Notes: generated by a model from the sequence alone, not told the origin. DNA of 64,000 bases from Pseudomonadota bacterium (GCA_020161575.1 JAIUNR010000006.1:62001-126000), one strand, 5' to 3'. Shown: positions 32,148 to 41,439, counted from the stretch's first letter. A program made the numbers and translations.

Positions 32148-35100
32148 ATGAACATCATGTCACCCGTGGCCATTCCGGCTGCGCCCGTCCTCCGTGTATC
32201 CGCCGTTATCGTCGCCGCCGATCGGCTTCTCGCCTTGCTCGAACGCGGGCAGCGGATCGACAGCGCCGCGCTTCGCGTCGCCATGGAAACCGCCTTCGAG
32301 GCTTCCGATGCGAGCGGCGTCTGGGACTGGAAGACGGCCTATGAAGCCTGCGAATGCGCGACCGTCCTGTTCCTGCGCAAATACGGACGTGCGCTTTTCC
32401 GTAAAGCCGACACTCCGGCTGCACGGCTTTCCGCTTTGTCGAAAATCACCGGCTTGCTGCCGACGCACACCCGTCGCTCCGAGGAGAGCCAGGCGCTTCA
32501 GCAATTCTCGACGCCGGTCCCGCTCGGCCTCGCCGCCGTCGCGGCCGCCGCGATCACGCCGCGCGACATCGTGCTGGAGCCGTCGGCCGGCACGGGCCTT
32601 CTCGCCATCCTCGCCGACATCAGCGGCGGTTCGCTGCTCCTCAACGAACTGGCGGACACCCGCGCCGATCTGCTTGGCCAGCTCTTTCCGGCCCTCACCG
32701 TCACGCGCTTCGACGCCGCCCAGATCGACGATCATCTCCCGGCGAGCGCCGTTCCCTCCGTCATTGTGATGAACCCGCCGTTCTCGGTGATGGCGAACGT
32801 CTCCGGCCGTGTGGCCGACGCCGCCGCGCGCCATGTCGCCTCGGCCCTGGCTCGGCTGGCCGACGGTGGGCGTCTGGTGGCGATCACCGGCGCGAGCTTC
32901 GGTCCCGAGCAACCTACATGGCGTGACACCTTCGTCCGCCTTCAGGGGCGCGGCCGCGTCGTCTTCACCGCGGCGATCGACGGCGCCGTTTACGCCAAAC
33001 ATGGCACGACCATCGAGACGCGGCTCACCGTCATCGACAAGCTGCCGGCCGAAGACGCCAACCTGTTTCCAGCATCCCCCGGTATTGCGCTCGACGTCGC
33101 CGCGTTGCTCGCCTGGATCGATGCGCATGTCCCGCCACGGCTTCCCGTCGATCTGCCGGTCGTCACGCCACCCGTGTCCAACCCGGCGCCCCGCACCGTC
33201 CGCGGCTACCTCGCGCGGGCGGCCACCGTGCGTCCAGCCGCGCCATCGTCCATCGATCCGGTAGGGATCGAGCTCGCCTATGAGGCCGTGGACTGGATGC
33301 CACCCGAGGGCGCGCACCTCACCGAGGCGATCTATGAAGAATACGGGTTGCAGTCGATCCGCATTCCCGGCTCTCAGACGCATCCCACCAAGCTCGTGCA
33401 ATCGGCGGCGATGGCGAGCATCGCACCGCCCAAGCCCGCCTATCGGCCGATGCTACCGACGGGCATCACCGATCTGCTGTCGGACGCCCAGCTCGAGACC
33501 GTCATCTATGCCGGCGAAGCCCATTCGGATTTCCTCGCCGGCTCCTGGACCGTCGATGCGACCTTCGATCTCGTCCAGGCGGCGCCGGCCGACGCCGAGA
33601 ACAGCGTGCGCTTCCGACGCGGCTTCATGCTCGGCGACGGCACCGGGGCCGGCAAAGGCCGTCAGTCTGCCGGCATCATCCTCGACAACTGGCTACGCGG
33701 GCGCCGCAAGGCGGTCTGGATCTCCAAATCCGACAAGCTGATCGAGGACGCGCAACGCGACTGGTCCGCGCTCGGCATGGAACGGCTGCTGGTCACCCCG
33801 CTGTCGCGCTTCCCACAGGGCAAGCCGATCACGCTGTCGGAAGGCGTCCTATTTGCAACCTATGCCACGCTGCGCTCCGACGACCGCGGTGAGAAGGTTT
33901 CCCGCGTCCGTCAGATCGTCGAATGGTTGGGCTCCGATTTCGACGGAGTGATCATTTTCGACGAGAGCCACGCCATGGCCAATGCCGCAGGCGGCAAGGG
34001 CGAACGCGGCGACGTCGCCGCCTCGCAGCAGGGACGCGCGGGCCTCCGGCTCCAGCACGGCCTGCCGAACGCGCGCGTCGTCTATGTCTCCGCCACCGGC
34101 GCGACCACCGTTCACAATCTAGCCTATGCCCAGCGGCTCGGCCTGTGGGGCGGTGAGGATTTCCCCTTCGCCACCCGCGCCGAATTCGTCGAGGCCATTG
34201 AGGATGGCGGCGTTGCGGCCATGGAGGTTCTCGCCCGCGATCTGCGCTCGCTCGGCCTCTATACCGCCCGTTCGCTCTCCTACGATGGCGTCGAATACGA
34301 GCTGGTCGAGCATGCGCTGACCGACGAGCAACGCGGCATCTACGACGCCTATGCCGGCGCCTTCGCCGTGATCCACAATCATCTGGACGCGGCGATGCAG
34401 GCCGCCAACATCACCGGCAGCGACGGCACGCTGAACCGGCAGGCCAAATCCGCCGCCCGCTCGGCCTTCGAGTCCGCCAAGCAGCGTTTCTTCGGCCATC
34501 TGCTCACGTCGATGAAGACACCGACCCTGATCCGTTCCATCGAACGTGACCTCGACGCTGGCCACGCCGCCGTCATCCAGATCGTGTCGACGGGCGAAGC
34601 CCTGATGGAGCGCCGCCTAGCCGAGATCCCGACGGAGGAGTGGAACGACGTTCGCGTCGACATCACCCCGCGCGAATATGTGCTGGATTATCTCGCCCAT
34701 TCCTTTCCGGTCCAGCTCTACGAACCGTTCACGGATGGCGAGGGCAATCTGTCCTCGCGCCCGGTCTATCGCGACGGCCAACCCGTCGAGAGCCGCGAAG
34801 CCGTCGCGCGCCGTGATGAGCTGATCGAACGCCTCGCATCTCTGCCACCCGTTCCGGGCGCACTCGACCAGATCGTTCAGCGCTTCGGCACCGACGTGGT
34901 CGCCGAGGTAACTGGTCGCTCCCGGCGCATCGTCCGCAAGTCGGGCGCCGACTCCATGGGCGAGCGTCTCGCCGTGGAGAATCGTGCGCCGTCCGCGAAC
35001 CTCGCCGAGACCGCCGCCTTCATGGACGACCTGAAGCGCATCCTCGTGTTCAGCGAAGCCGGCGGCACCGGCCGCAGCTATCACGCGGAGCTGTCGGCGA

Positions 35101-36473
35101 AGAACCAGCGCCTGCGTGTCCATTACCTGCTGGAGCCCGGATGGAAGGCCGACGCCGCCATCCAGGGCTTGGGCCGCACCAATCGCACCAACCAGGCGCA
35201 GCCGCCGCTGTTCCGCCCGATCGCCACGAACGTCAAAGCCGAGAAGCGCTTCCTGTCCACGATCGCTCGCCGGCTCGATACGCTGGGCGCGATCACCCGC
35301 GGCCAGCGCCAGACCGGTGGCCAGGGTCTGTTCCGGCCCGAGGACAATCTGGAATCGAGCTACGCCCGCGATGCGCTGCGCCAGCTCTACCTCCTGATCG
35401 TGCGCGGCAAGGTCGAAGGGTGTTCGCTGGGGCGCTTCGAGTCCGCGACCGGCCTGAAGTTGATGGATAACAATGGCATCAAGGACGAATTACCGCCGAT
35501 CACCACCTTCCTGAACCGCCTCTTGGCGCTCACAATCGAGCTTCAGGGCATACTCTTCACCGCCTTCGAACAACTGCTCGACGCCAAGGTGGCCGGGGCC
35601 ATCGCCAGCGGCGTCTATGACGTCGGGCTGGAAACGCTGACGGCGGAGAGCTTTGTCGTCACCGAGCGCTCAACCATCTACACCCATCCGGCCACGGGTG
35701 CGCAGACGCGGCTGCTCACCATCACCGAGCGTCGCCGGAACCGACCGACCACGCTCGATGCGGCGCTCGGCTGGCTCGACGATCCGCATGCCCGACTGCT
35801 CGTCAACGAGCGTTCGGGGCGCGCCGCCGTTCAGGTGCCGGCGCCATCCATCATGCTGGATGATGGCGAGATCGAACGCCGCGTTCGGCTGATCCGGCCG
35901 ATGGAACAGCATCACGCGACCATCGCCATGATGGCGGACAGCCATTGGCAGGAGGCGGATCGCGATACCTTCGCGGCCGTCTGGCAGCGTGAAGTCGCCG
36001 AGGTGCCGGCCTATACCGATGGCACGCTCCACATGGTCAGCGGTTTGCTCCTGCCCGTGTGGAAGCGCCTGCCGAACGAGTCGACGCGGGTTTATCGGCT
36101 CCAGACCGATGATGGCGAACGCATCATCGGGCGGCGGGTTTCGCCCGCCTGGGCCGCGAACGCGGCCTCGACGGGAACGGCCAATCTCAGCGGCGACGAG
36201 GCCTATGCCGCTCTGGTGGACGGCCGCACCATCCTCGACCTTGCAGACGGCCTTCAGCTTCGTCGCGCGCGGGTCATGGGCGCGAACCGGATCGAACTGT
36301 CGGGCTTCACCGAGGCCATGCGGGATCGCCTGCGCGCATATGGCCTGTTCAGCGAGATCATCTCTTGGAAGCTGCGTTTCTTCGTGCCGGTCGACGGCTC
36401 CGGTCCCGCCATCCTCGGCAAGCTGCTCGACACCTGTGCAATCGCACGGATCAGCGAGCGCGAGGCGGCGTGA
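32148..36473 (+). CDS. strawberry-notch helicase with N-terminal methyltransferase (DarB-like)
   Basis: A 1441-residue two-part enzyme. Residues about 115-330 form a SAM-dependent methyltransferase domain with motif I EPSAGTG (144-150) and the adenine-N6-type motif IV NPPF (209-212). From about residue 400 a strawberry-notch superfamily 2 helicase follows, with GDGTGAGKGRQ near 497, FDESHAM near 604 and a C-terminal helicase domain with GLGRTNRTNQAQPP. The layout is that of phage P1 DarB, which protects DNA against type I restriction, so an anti-restriction role on entry to a recipient is likely but not shown. It starts a new transcript after the terminator, and its stop overlaps the next ATG. 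Confidence 0.85.
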   Translation: MNIMSPVAIPAAPVLRVSAVIVAADRLLALLERGQRIDSAALRVAMETAFEASDASGVWDWKTAYEACECATVLFLRKYGRALFRKADTPAARLSALSKITGLLPTHTRRSEESQALQQFSTPVPLGLAAVAAAAITPRDIVLEPSAGTGLLAILADISGGSLLLNELADTRADLLGQLFPALTVTRFDAAQIDDHLPASAVPSVIVMNPPFSVMANVSGRVADAAARHVASALARLADGGRLVAITGASFGPEQPTWRDTFVRLQGRGRVVFTAAIDGAVYAKHGTTIETRLTVIDKLPAEDANLFPASPGIALDVAALLAWIDAHVPPRLPVDLPVVTPPVSNPAPRTVRGYLARAATVRPAAPSSIDPVGIELAYEAVDWMPPEGAHLTEAIYEEYGLQSIRIPGSQTHPTKLVQSAAMASIAPPKPAYRPMLPTGITDLLSDAQLETVIYAGEAHSDFLAGSWTVDATFDLVQAAPADAENSVRFRRGFMLGDGTGAGKGRQSAGIILDNWLRGRRKAVWISKSDKLIEDAQRDWSALGMERLLVTPLSRFPQGKPITLSEGVLFATYATLRSDDRGEKVSRVRQIVEWLGSDFDGVIIFDESHAMANAAGGKGERGDVAASQQGRAGLRLQHGLPNARVVYVSATGATTVHNLAYAQRLGLWGGEDFPFATRAEFVEAIEDGGVAAMEVLARDLRSLGLYTARSLSYDGVEYELVEHALTDEQRGIYDAYAGAFAVIHNHLDAAMQAANITGSDGTLNRQAKSAARSAFESAKQRFFGHLLTSMKTPTLIRSIERDLDAGHAAVIQIVSTGEALMERRLAEIPTEEWNDVRVDITPREYVLDYLAHSFPVQLYEPFTDGEGNLSSRPVYRDGQPVESREAVARRDELIERLASLPPVPGALDQIVQRFGTDVVAEVTGRSRRIVRKSGADSMGERLAVENRAPSANLAETAAFMDDLKRILVFSEAGGTGRSYHAELSAKNQRLRVHYLLEPGWKADAAIQGLGRTNRTNQAQPPLFRPIATNVKAEKRFLSTIARRLDTLGAITRGQRQTGGQGLFRPEDNLESSYARDALRQLYLLIVRGKVEGCSLGRFESATGLKLMDNNGIKDELPPITTFLNRLLALTIELQGILFTAFEQLLDAKVAGAIASGVYDVGLETLTAESFVVTERSTIYTHPATGAQTRLLTITERRRNRPTTLDAALGWLDDPHARLLVNERSGRAAVQVPAPSIMLDDGEIERRVRLIRPMEQHHATIAMMADSHWQEADRDTFAAVWQREVAEVPAYTDGTLHMVSGLLLPVWKRLPNESTRVYRLQTDDGERIIGRRVSPAWAANAASTGTANLSGDEAYAALVDGRTILDLADGLQLRRARVMGANRIELSGFTEAMRDRLRAYGLFSEIISWKLRFFVPVDGSGPAILGKLLDTCAIARISEREAA

Positions 36474-37507
36474 TGGCACTGCAGGACGCTTCCGATCTGG
36501 CTCACCGTCTCGGCCGTCAGGCCGAGGCGGTCTGTCGTCACTATCTCTCGAACGGCCAGCGCCAGGGCAACTATTGGCAAGTCGGCGACGTCCGCAACAC
36601 CAAGGGCCGCTCAATGTTCGTGCGACTCAAGGACAGCCCGAAGGGCCGCGCAGGAAAGTGGACGGACGCCGCGACCGGGGAACATGGCGATCTTCTCGAC
36701 ATCATCCGTGAATCGCTCGGCCTCATTGACTTCATCGACATTGCCGACGAAGCACGCGCCTTCCTCAGCCTGCCACATCCCGAGCCGGAGCCGGCATCAC
36801 GTCGCGGGCTGGCGCCAGCGCCATCGGGGTCGGCCGAAGCGGCAAGACGGCTCATCGCCATGACGCAGCCTATCGCCGGGACCATCGTGCAAACCTATCT
36901 GCGCGGACGCGGTATTGCGCTTCTGCACGGAACCGGAAACCTGCGTTTCCACCCGCGCTGCTACTACAAGCCCGACGATGGTCCGACCGAGACATGGCCC
37001 GCCATGATCGCCGCCGTCACCGACCTCACCGGCAAAATCACGGGCGCGCACCGCACCTGGCTCGCGCCCGACGGCTCGGACAAAGCCCCTATCGACACGC
37101 CGCGCAAGGCGATGGGCGCCCTTCTCGGCAATGCCGTCCACATCGGTGTGCCCGGCAGCGTGATGGCGGCAGGCGAAGGTATCGAAACCATGCTGTCGCT
37201 TCGTCAGGTCCTGCCCGATATGGCGATGGCGCCGGCGCTTTCGGCGGCCCATCTGGCCGCCATCCTGTTCCCTCCGGCTTTGCGGCGGCTCTATATCGTC
37301 CGAGACGACGATCCGGCCGGTGACGGCGCACGGGACATACTGATCGAACGGGCGAACGCTGAAGGAATCGAGGCTATCCCATTGTCGCCGGCATTCGGGG
37401 ACTTCAACGAGGATCTCCGGCAGCTCGGCATCGATGCACTTCGGGCGGGCGTTCGAGTGCAACTCGCTCCAGAGGACGTCGCGCGCTTCATGAACCTGGC
37501 GGCGTAG
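36473..37507 (+). CDS. toprim-domain protein (DUF7146 / primase-like)
   Basis: A 344-residue soluble protein. The N-terminal part (GNYWQVGDVRNTKGRSMFVRL, GKWTDAATGEHGDLLDII) resembles the zinc-less primase-like domain DUF7146. The C-terminal toprim fold has the catalytic Glu in AAGEGIETMLS and the DxD pair in YIVRDDDPAGDGA. Such proteins occur on ICEs and phages, where a DNA-primase or nicking role is presumed. Its ATG overlaps the stop of the strawberry-notch gene (TGATG), so the two are translated together and may cooperate on incoming single-stranded DNA. Confidence 0.8.
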   Translation: MALQDASDLAHRLGRQAEAVCRHYLSNGQRQGNYWQVGDVRNTKGRSMFVRLKDSPKGRAGKWTDAATGEHGDLLDIIRESLGLIDFIDIADEARAFLSLPHPEPEPASRRGLAPAPSGSAEAARRLIAMTQPIAGTIVQTYLRGRGIALLHGTGNLRFHPRCYYKPDDGPTETWPAMIAAVTDLTGKITGAHRTWLAPDGSDKAPIDTPRKAMGALLGNAVHIGVPGSVMAAGEGIETMLSLRQVLPDMAMAPALSAAHLAAILFPPALRRLYIVRDDDPAGDGARDILIERANAEGIEAIPLSPAFGDFNEDLRQLGIDALRAGVRVQLAPEDVARFMNLAA

Positions 37508-37629
37508 CCGGAAAGGGCTGAGGGGCGGTGCGCAGCCGCCAAGCCTCGCAAGGATGCGCCAACCATCGGAAGAGGACCGCGCCTCGGCCTTCGAGAGGGC
37601 GATCGGCCGTCAGCCGGGCCGGATCGGCA

Positions 37630-37819
37630 ATGGCTGCGGCCGACGATTTTCCGACGGCGCGTACCGCGCCTTTCCATCGCGAAACAAAATCGCCGGCCTT
37701 CGCCATCCTCCGCTGGCGCTTCGGCCCTCTCGCTGCGCTCGGGGTGCAGGTCCGTCCCGCCTGACGGCTTCGTCGCCATGAAGGCCGCGACGGTCGCGGT
37801 CCAACCGACGGAGCATCCC
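37630..37819 (+). promoter_or_regulatory. repeated leader region, family 2 copy A (before the DUF2493 gene)
   Basis: A 312-bp gap (37508-37819) without a credible gene. Its right part is similar to the region before the first DUF736 gene (40915-41100). Shared blocks are TCGCGAAACAA, CCATCCTCCGCT and TCGCCAT..AGGCCGC.A.GGT.GCGG, in the same order and at similar spacing. The rest contains GC-rich inverted stretches but no clear promoter. Confidence 0.5.
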
Positions 37820-38746
37820 ATGAGCGTGCATGACGACTACGAACCGCACCACGAATCTTCTCCAACCGACCACCTGATCCAGGATTTGCAGCTCCACGGC
37901 TATCGTCCCTCCGAAGACGAACTCGACCAGCGCCCACCTCCGGAAGATCGTATTATCGAAGGCGCCGTCGCCGACATCTTCGACGCCCTGGTCGCCACGA
38001 TCACCGACACCAGCCTCGACTTCGATCTCCCCGATCTCCTCTGGTCGACCGTCAATATGTTCCATCGCGCCGTGGACCGGATCGAACAGAAACTCGACGA
38101 CAACGAGCAGGGCCAAAAGCAGCTTCAACGCGAACAGGACGGCTCCGAGGTGAAGTCCCTCCAGCTCGAGCGTCTGCTCGACATCGGCATGAACCTGATC
38201 GACCGGCGCGACGGCATGGAAACCTTCCGCGAGGCCGCCGCCGAACGCTACTGCATCGCCACCGGCTCGCCCTGGTCGCAACGAACCGGATCACGGGTCA
38301 ACCATCGCCACCTCACCGCGTCACTGATCGACAGTCGGGATTTCCTCGCCGCCAGGAGGCGCGCGGATACCGAGGTGCTCGTGCCCGCCGGGCCGAAGAT
38401 CGCCTTTTCGGGCGGAGACACCGCCGACCACAAACACATCTGGGCCAAGCTCGATCAGATCCACGCCAAGCACCCCGACATGGTGCTGCTACACGGCGGC
38501 TCGCCGAAGGGCGCGGAAAAGATCGCCTCCCGCTGGGCCGATACCCGCAAGGTGCCACAGGTCGCCTTCAAGCCCGACTGGACGAAGCACGCGAGGGCCG
38601 CCCCCTTCAAGCGCAACGACCAGATGCTGAACGTCGTGCCGATCGGGGTCGTGATCTTTCCGGGCACGGGCATTCAGGACAATCTTGCCGACAAGGCCCG
38701 CAAGATGGGCATCCCGATCTATCGGTTCGGCTCGGGCGGCGCGTAA
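37820..38746 (+). CDS. DUF2493 / SLOG-superfamily protein
   Basis: A 308-residue soluble protein. The N-terminal 150 residues are acidic and helical (VNMFHRAVDRIEQKLDDNEQ). The C-terminal DUF2493 domain, a Rossmann-like SLOG fold, starts near residue 195: KIAFSGGDTADHKHIWAKLDQIHAKHPDMVLLHGGSPKGAEKIASRWAD, with the nucleotide-loop GGSPKGAE. SLOG domains bind nucleotide-derived ligands and are common near mobile elements and defence genes; the ligand here is unknown. ATG 37820 with GGAG seven bases upstream is preferred over an earlier ATG at 37778. Confidence 0.75.
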   Translation: MSVHDDYEPHHESSPTDHLIQDLQLHGYRPSEDELDQRPPPEDRIIEGAVADIFDALVATITDTSLDFDLPDLLWSTVNMFHRAVDRIEQKLDDNEQGQKQLQREQDGSEVKSLQLERLLDIGMNLIDRRDGMETFREAAAERYCIATGSPWSQRTGSRVNHRHLTASLIDSRDFLAARRRADTEVLVPAGPKIAFSGGDTADHKHIWAKLDQIHAKHPDMVLLHGGSPKGAEKIASRWADTRKVPQVAFKPDWTKHARAAPFKRNDQMLNVVPIGVVIFPGTGIQDNLADKARKMGIPIYRFGSGGA

Positions 38747-38768
38747 GCGCCGCCTGGACCCGGCCATC

Positions 38769-38797
38769 TTGAAAAATGATAGCAGATTTGCTATTCT
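38769..38797 (+). promoter_or_regulatory. promoter and operator of the FitAB-like pair
   Basis: -35 TTGAAA (38769-38774), 17-bp spacer, -10 TATTCT (38792-38797). A perfect inverted repeat ATAGCA-N4-TGCTAT (38779-38784 and 38789-38794) fills the spacer and the first part of the -10, a typical place for antitoxin autorepression. Confidence 0.6.
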
Positions 38798-38832
38798 GCC
38801 ATCATCGCCAGCAAGTTCATGGAGGCGCTATC

Positions 38833-39087
38833 ATGCCCGCAGTCACGATCCGGAATCTGTCCGACGCGACGCACCGCGCCCTCAAGGTGCGGGCGGCACA
38901 ACATGGCCGCAGCGCCGAGGCCGAGATGCGCGACATTCTCGAAACGGCTGTTCGTCCCGATACGCGCCTTCGGCTTGGCAGTGCTCTCGCAGAGCGCAGC
39001 CGCCGCCTCGGCTTGACCAATGAGGATGTCGATGCCCTCGACCGCGCGCGCGACAGGACACCCGCAAAGCCGATGAGCTTCGAATGA
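38833..39087 (+). CDS. FitA-like ribbon-helix-helix antitoxin
   Basis: An 84-residue antitoxin. The N-terminal ribbon-helix-helix DNA-binding motif is VTIRNLSDATHRALKVRAAQHGRSAEAEMRDILETAV (about 4-40), typical of FitA/StbC proteins. The C-terminal tail is Arg/Asp-rich and binds the toxin. GGAGG lies nine bases before the ATG. It precedes and overlaps the PIN-domain toxin gene, and an inverted-repeat operator lies in the promoter. On a mobile element such pairs usually stabilise inheritance. Confidence 0.88.
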   Translation: MPAVTIRNLSDATHRALKVRAAQHGRSAEAEMRDILETAVRPDTRLRLGSALAERSRRLGLTNEDVDALDRARDRTPAKPMSFE

Positions 39088-39506
39088 TCCTCCTCGACAC
39101 CAATGTCATATCGGAGGCGATGAAGCCCGCTCCCGACGATGCCGTGCGTGCATGGCTCGACGAGCAGGCGGCGGAAACCCTCTTTCTCTCCAGCGTCACT
39201 ATCGCCGAGCTGATGTTCGGCATCGGCACACTCCCCCACGGCAAGCGCAAAGACCGGCTCACCGAAGCCCTGGATGGGGTGATGGAATTGTTCGCAGAGC
39301 GTGTCCTGCCGTTCGACATCCATGCTGCGCGGCATTACGCGGATCTCGCCGTCAAAGCCCGAGCGGCTGGAAAAGGCTTTCCGACTCCCGACGGCTACAT
39401 CGCCGCGATAGCAGTGGCCAAGGGCTTCGTCGTCGCCACACGCGATACCAGTGCATTCGACGCCGCCAACGTCGAGGTCATCGATCCCTGGAAAGCCGAA
39501 CACTGA
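39084..39506 (+). CDS. FitB-like PIN-domain ribonuclease toxin
   Basis: A 140-residue VapC/FitB-type PIN toxin. The acidic active-site residues are visible: D5 in LLDTNVISEAMKP, E43 in IAELMFGIG, and the C-terminal pair in PDGYIAAIA and TRDTSAF. Such toxins cleave RNA with Mg2+ when freed from the antitoxin. The ATG overlaps the antitoxin stop by four bases, so the two are translated together and the complex should repress the operon. Confidence 0.88.
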   Translation: MILLDTNVISEAMKPAPDDAVRAWLDEQAAETLFLSSVTIAELMFGIGTLPHGKRKDRLTEALDGVMELFAERVLPFDIHAARHYADLAVKARAAGKGFPTPDGYIAAIAVAKGFVVATRDTSAFDAANVEVIDPWKAEH

Positions 39507-39785
39507 CGGCCTGCCACGGTAGCCGGTGGTATTGGGCTGATCAGCAGAACTCGCCCCGGCGGTAAGCAGACAACCCGATCTCCTGATCGGACGACCACCC
39601 CCTCATCAAGACGCTGATCCTTGGTCCAGCCGATGGCCTGACGCCATCAACCCGTAAAGGGTCGGACTACGCATGCGCGTGCCGCCGCTCAGGCTACGCC
39701 TCACGCGGTGATTGCGGCCAACGGCCGAACACATCGGGCGCCTGTCAGCGGGGGATGGACCTCCGCTCAAACAGGAGCCAGGTCG

Positions 39786-39953
39786 ATGTCCTTCCAAACC
39801 GCTCACGCCTTCGCCTTCAGCCTCGCCACAACCTTGATGGCAGCCATTGTCATCTACCGCGCCGGCGACGGCACGCTCTCGGTCACCCCGGCGGCTGAAT
39901 ACGACGGCGATGAAACCGCCATCGTCAACGAAATCGACCCCTTCGCCTCATGA
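39786..39953 (+). CDS. 55-residue protein with N-terminal hydrophobic segment
   Basis: A very short protein. The first about 25 residues (MSFQTAHAFAFSLATTLMAAIVIY) form one hydrophobic segment, a signal anchor or signal peptide; the rest is acidic (EYDGDETAIVNEIDPFAS). There is no close match to a named family. AGGTCG is directly upstream of the ATG, a weak ribosome-binding site. The 278 bp between fitB and this gene contain only a small CCGATC-N4-GATCGG inverted repeat (39575-39590). It could be a small secreted or membrane protein of the element. Confidence 0.45.
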   Translation: MSFQTAHAFAFSLATTLMAAIVIYRAGDGTLSVTPAAEYDGDETAIVNEIDPFAS

Positions 39954-40089
39954 GAGGCGAACAGGATCGCACGAACGGCGGATGCAGCGCGTTTCCGCTC
40001 CCACAACGACACGAATTCTGCTAATCTCGCAGTCGCGCCATGGTGGTGGTGGAGGCGCATCCTCCTGATCTTTTGCGAAAGACACCACC

Positions 40090-40530
40090 ATGATCTTCAT
40101 TGGCATTCTTCTCAGTATCGCCGCCATCGGGTTCCTCTGCTGGCTGCTTTTCACACTTGCAGTGTTCGCGCTGCCGTTCTTCGCGGGTGTGACGGCGGGC
40201 ACCTGGGCCTATGACACCGGCGCCGGATGGCTTGGCGCGATTGTCGTCGCCTTCGTCGCTGCGGGCCTGACCTTTGGCCTGGGCCAACTCCTGCTCGCGA
40301 CCGTCCGCCCGACTTGGGCGCGCCTGCTCATCGCCGTCGCTTTCGTCGCCCCAGCCGTGGTGGCTGGTTTCCATGCCACCCATGGCATCGTGAAACACAC
40401 CATGCCCTCGGAGACATGGCAGACCGTGTTTTCGGTCATCGGAGCGGTGGCGGTCGGCATCGTCGCCTTCGCGCGCATCACCGGAATGGCGGCGGCCGGC
40501 CCATCGGCCGGGCATATCTCTCATGCCTGA
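40090..40530 (+). CDS. small polytopic membrane protein
   Basis: A 146-residue protein with four predicted helices: IFIGILLSIAAIGFLCWLLF, then a Gly/Thr-rich turn (GVTAGTWAYDTGAGWLGAIVVAFVAAGLTFGLGQ), LLIAVAFVAPAVVAG and a last segment near VFSVIGAVAVGIVAF. No catalytic residues or known family. It belongs to the variable block between the toxin-antitoxin pair and the control module. A hairpin (CCGCA.CATCC...GGATGCGG, about 40533-40557) follows the stop and could end its transcript. Confidence 0.6.
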   Translation: MIFIGILLSIAAIGFLCWLLFTLAVFALPFFAGVTAGTWAYDTGAGWLGAIVVAFVAAGLTFGLGQLLLATVRPTWARLLIAVAFVAPAVVAGFHATHGIVKHTMPSETWQTVFSVIGAVAVGIVAFARITGMAAAGPSAGHISHA

Positions 40531-41100
40531 CCCCGCAACATCCATTGGGATGCGGCCAGATGGCGAATAGCAGCATCGCCCGCGTCATCCGGTTGACTCA
40601 GAGGGAGCGGATATACGGAGCATTTGCTTTGCCCGCCTGTCACGGCAGGGTGGAGCGCGTGGAGAAGACGTCAGCAGCGTCGCAGCCGTGGTCCTCCCGG
40701 TGTTGAAACATCTCATCAGGGCTGACGGAGCAGGGAAATGAGCGGCTCGGGCCGGTAGAGGGTATCGGTCGCCTGTGAACGCCAGTCAGGTCCCCGTGCC
40801 GCGCGCAAGGGTCGCCACCATCTCCGTCATCTACCCGCCAGCCCGCTCCAAAACGGCCTCTTCAATGGCCTGATCTGGCCGAAGGACGGCTGCGCCTCGA
40901 ACGCCCATGCCACAACGGCTGGTCTCGACTTTCTTCCCCTGCCGGCTGCGCCGCCATTCCTCGCGAAACAACAAAGCCGCGCCTGCACCATCCTCCGCTT
41001 CGCTGCGGTCGCAAGCGATGTGTCGGCCTTCGCCTCCGGCCGGTCGATCGCCATCGAGGCCGCAATGGTGCGGGCTCGAAACGGAAAGCGGAGACTTAAC
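40531..41100 (+). promoter_or_regulatory. long intergenic region with leader family 2 copy B (before the DUF736 gene)
   Basis: 570 bp without a supported gene. From about 40915 it resembles the region before the DUF2493 gene, with TCGCGAAACAA, CCATCCTCCGCT and TCGCCAT..AGGCCGC blocks in order. The left part contains a hairpin behind the membrane-protein gene and otherwise nothing I can interpret. The DUF736 start follows GGAGA by nine bases. Confidence 0.5.
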
Positions 41101-41427
41101 ATGGCGACCATCGGCACCTTCAAGAAGACCGGCTCGAACGAGTTCACCGGCGAAATCGTCACCCTCAACCTCCAGTCCAAGGGCGTGCGCATCGTCCCCG
41201 ACCTGCGCGCCAGCGGCGAGAACGCCCCCAGCCACCGGATCCTGGTTGGCCGCGCCGAGATCGGCGCCGCCTGGTCCAAGCGCTCCAACGAGGGCCGCGA
41301 CTATCTGGGCCTCAAGCTCGACGATCCGAGCTTCACCGCTCCGATCTATGCCAACCTCTTCGATGACGAAGACGGCGAGGGTTACTCGCTGATCTGGTCC
41401 CGCCCCAACGGCCGCCGCGGCGACTAA
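41101..41427 (+). CDS. DUF736-family protein
   Basis: A 108-residue soluble protein: MATIGTFKKTGSNEFTGEIVTLNLQSKGVRIVPDL, then SHRILVGRAEIGAAWSKRS and a C-terminal YANLFDDEDGEGYSLIWSRP. This is the complete DUF736 pattern, a small beta-rich family found almost only on alphaproteobacterial plasmids and ICEs, with no known activity. A second, diverged member lies at 46815. A strong hairpin terminator follows. Its long leader shares blocks with that of the DUF2493 gene, which suggests common control. Confidence 0.85.
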   Translation: MATIGTFKKTGSNEFTGEIVTLNLQSKGVRIVPDLRASGENAPSHRILVGRAEIGAAWSKRSNEGRDYLGLKLDDPSFTAPIYANLFDDEDGEGYSLIWSRPNGRRGD

Positions 41428-41439
41428 GGCGGGCTCATC

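Noticed and set aside
37554-37781. Short open frames in the gap before the DUF2493 gene
   Set aside because: No ribosome-binding sites. The region is better explained as a leader shared with the DUF736 gene.
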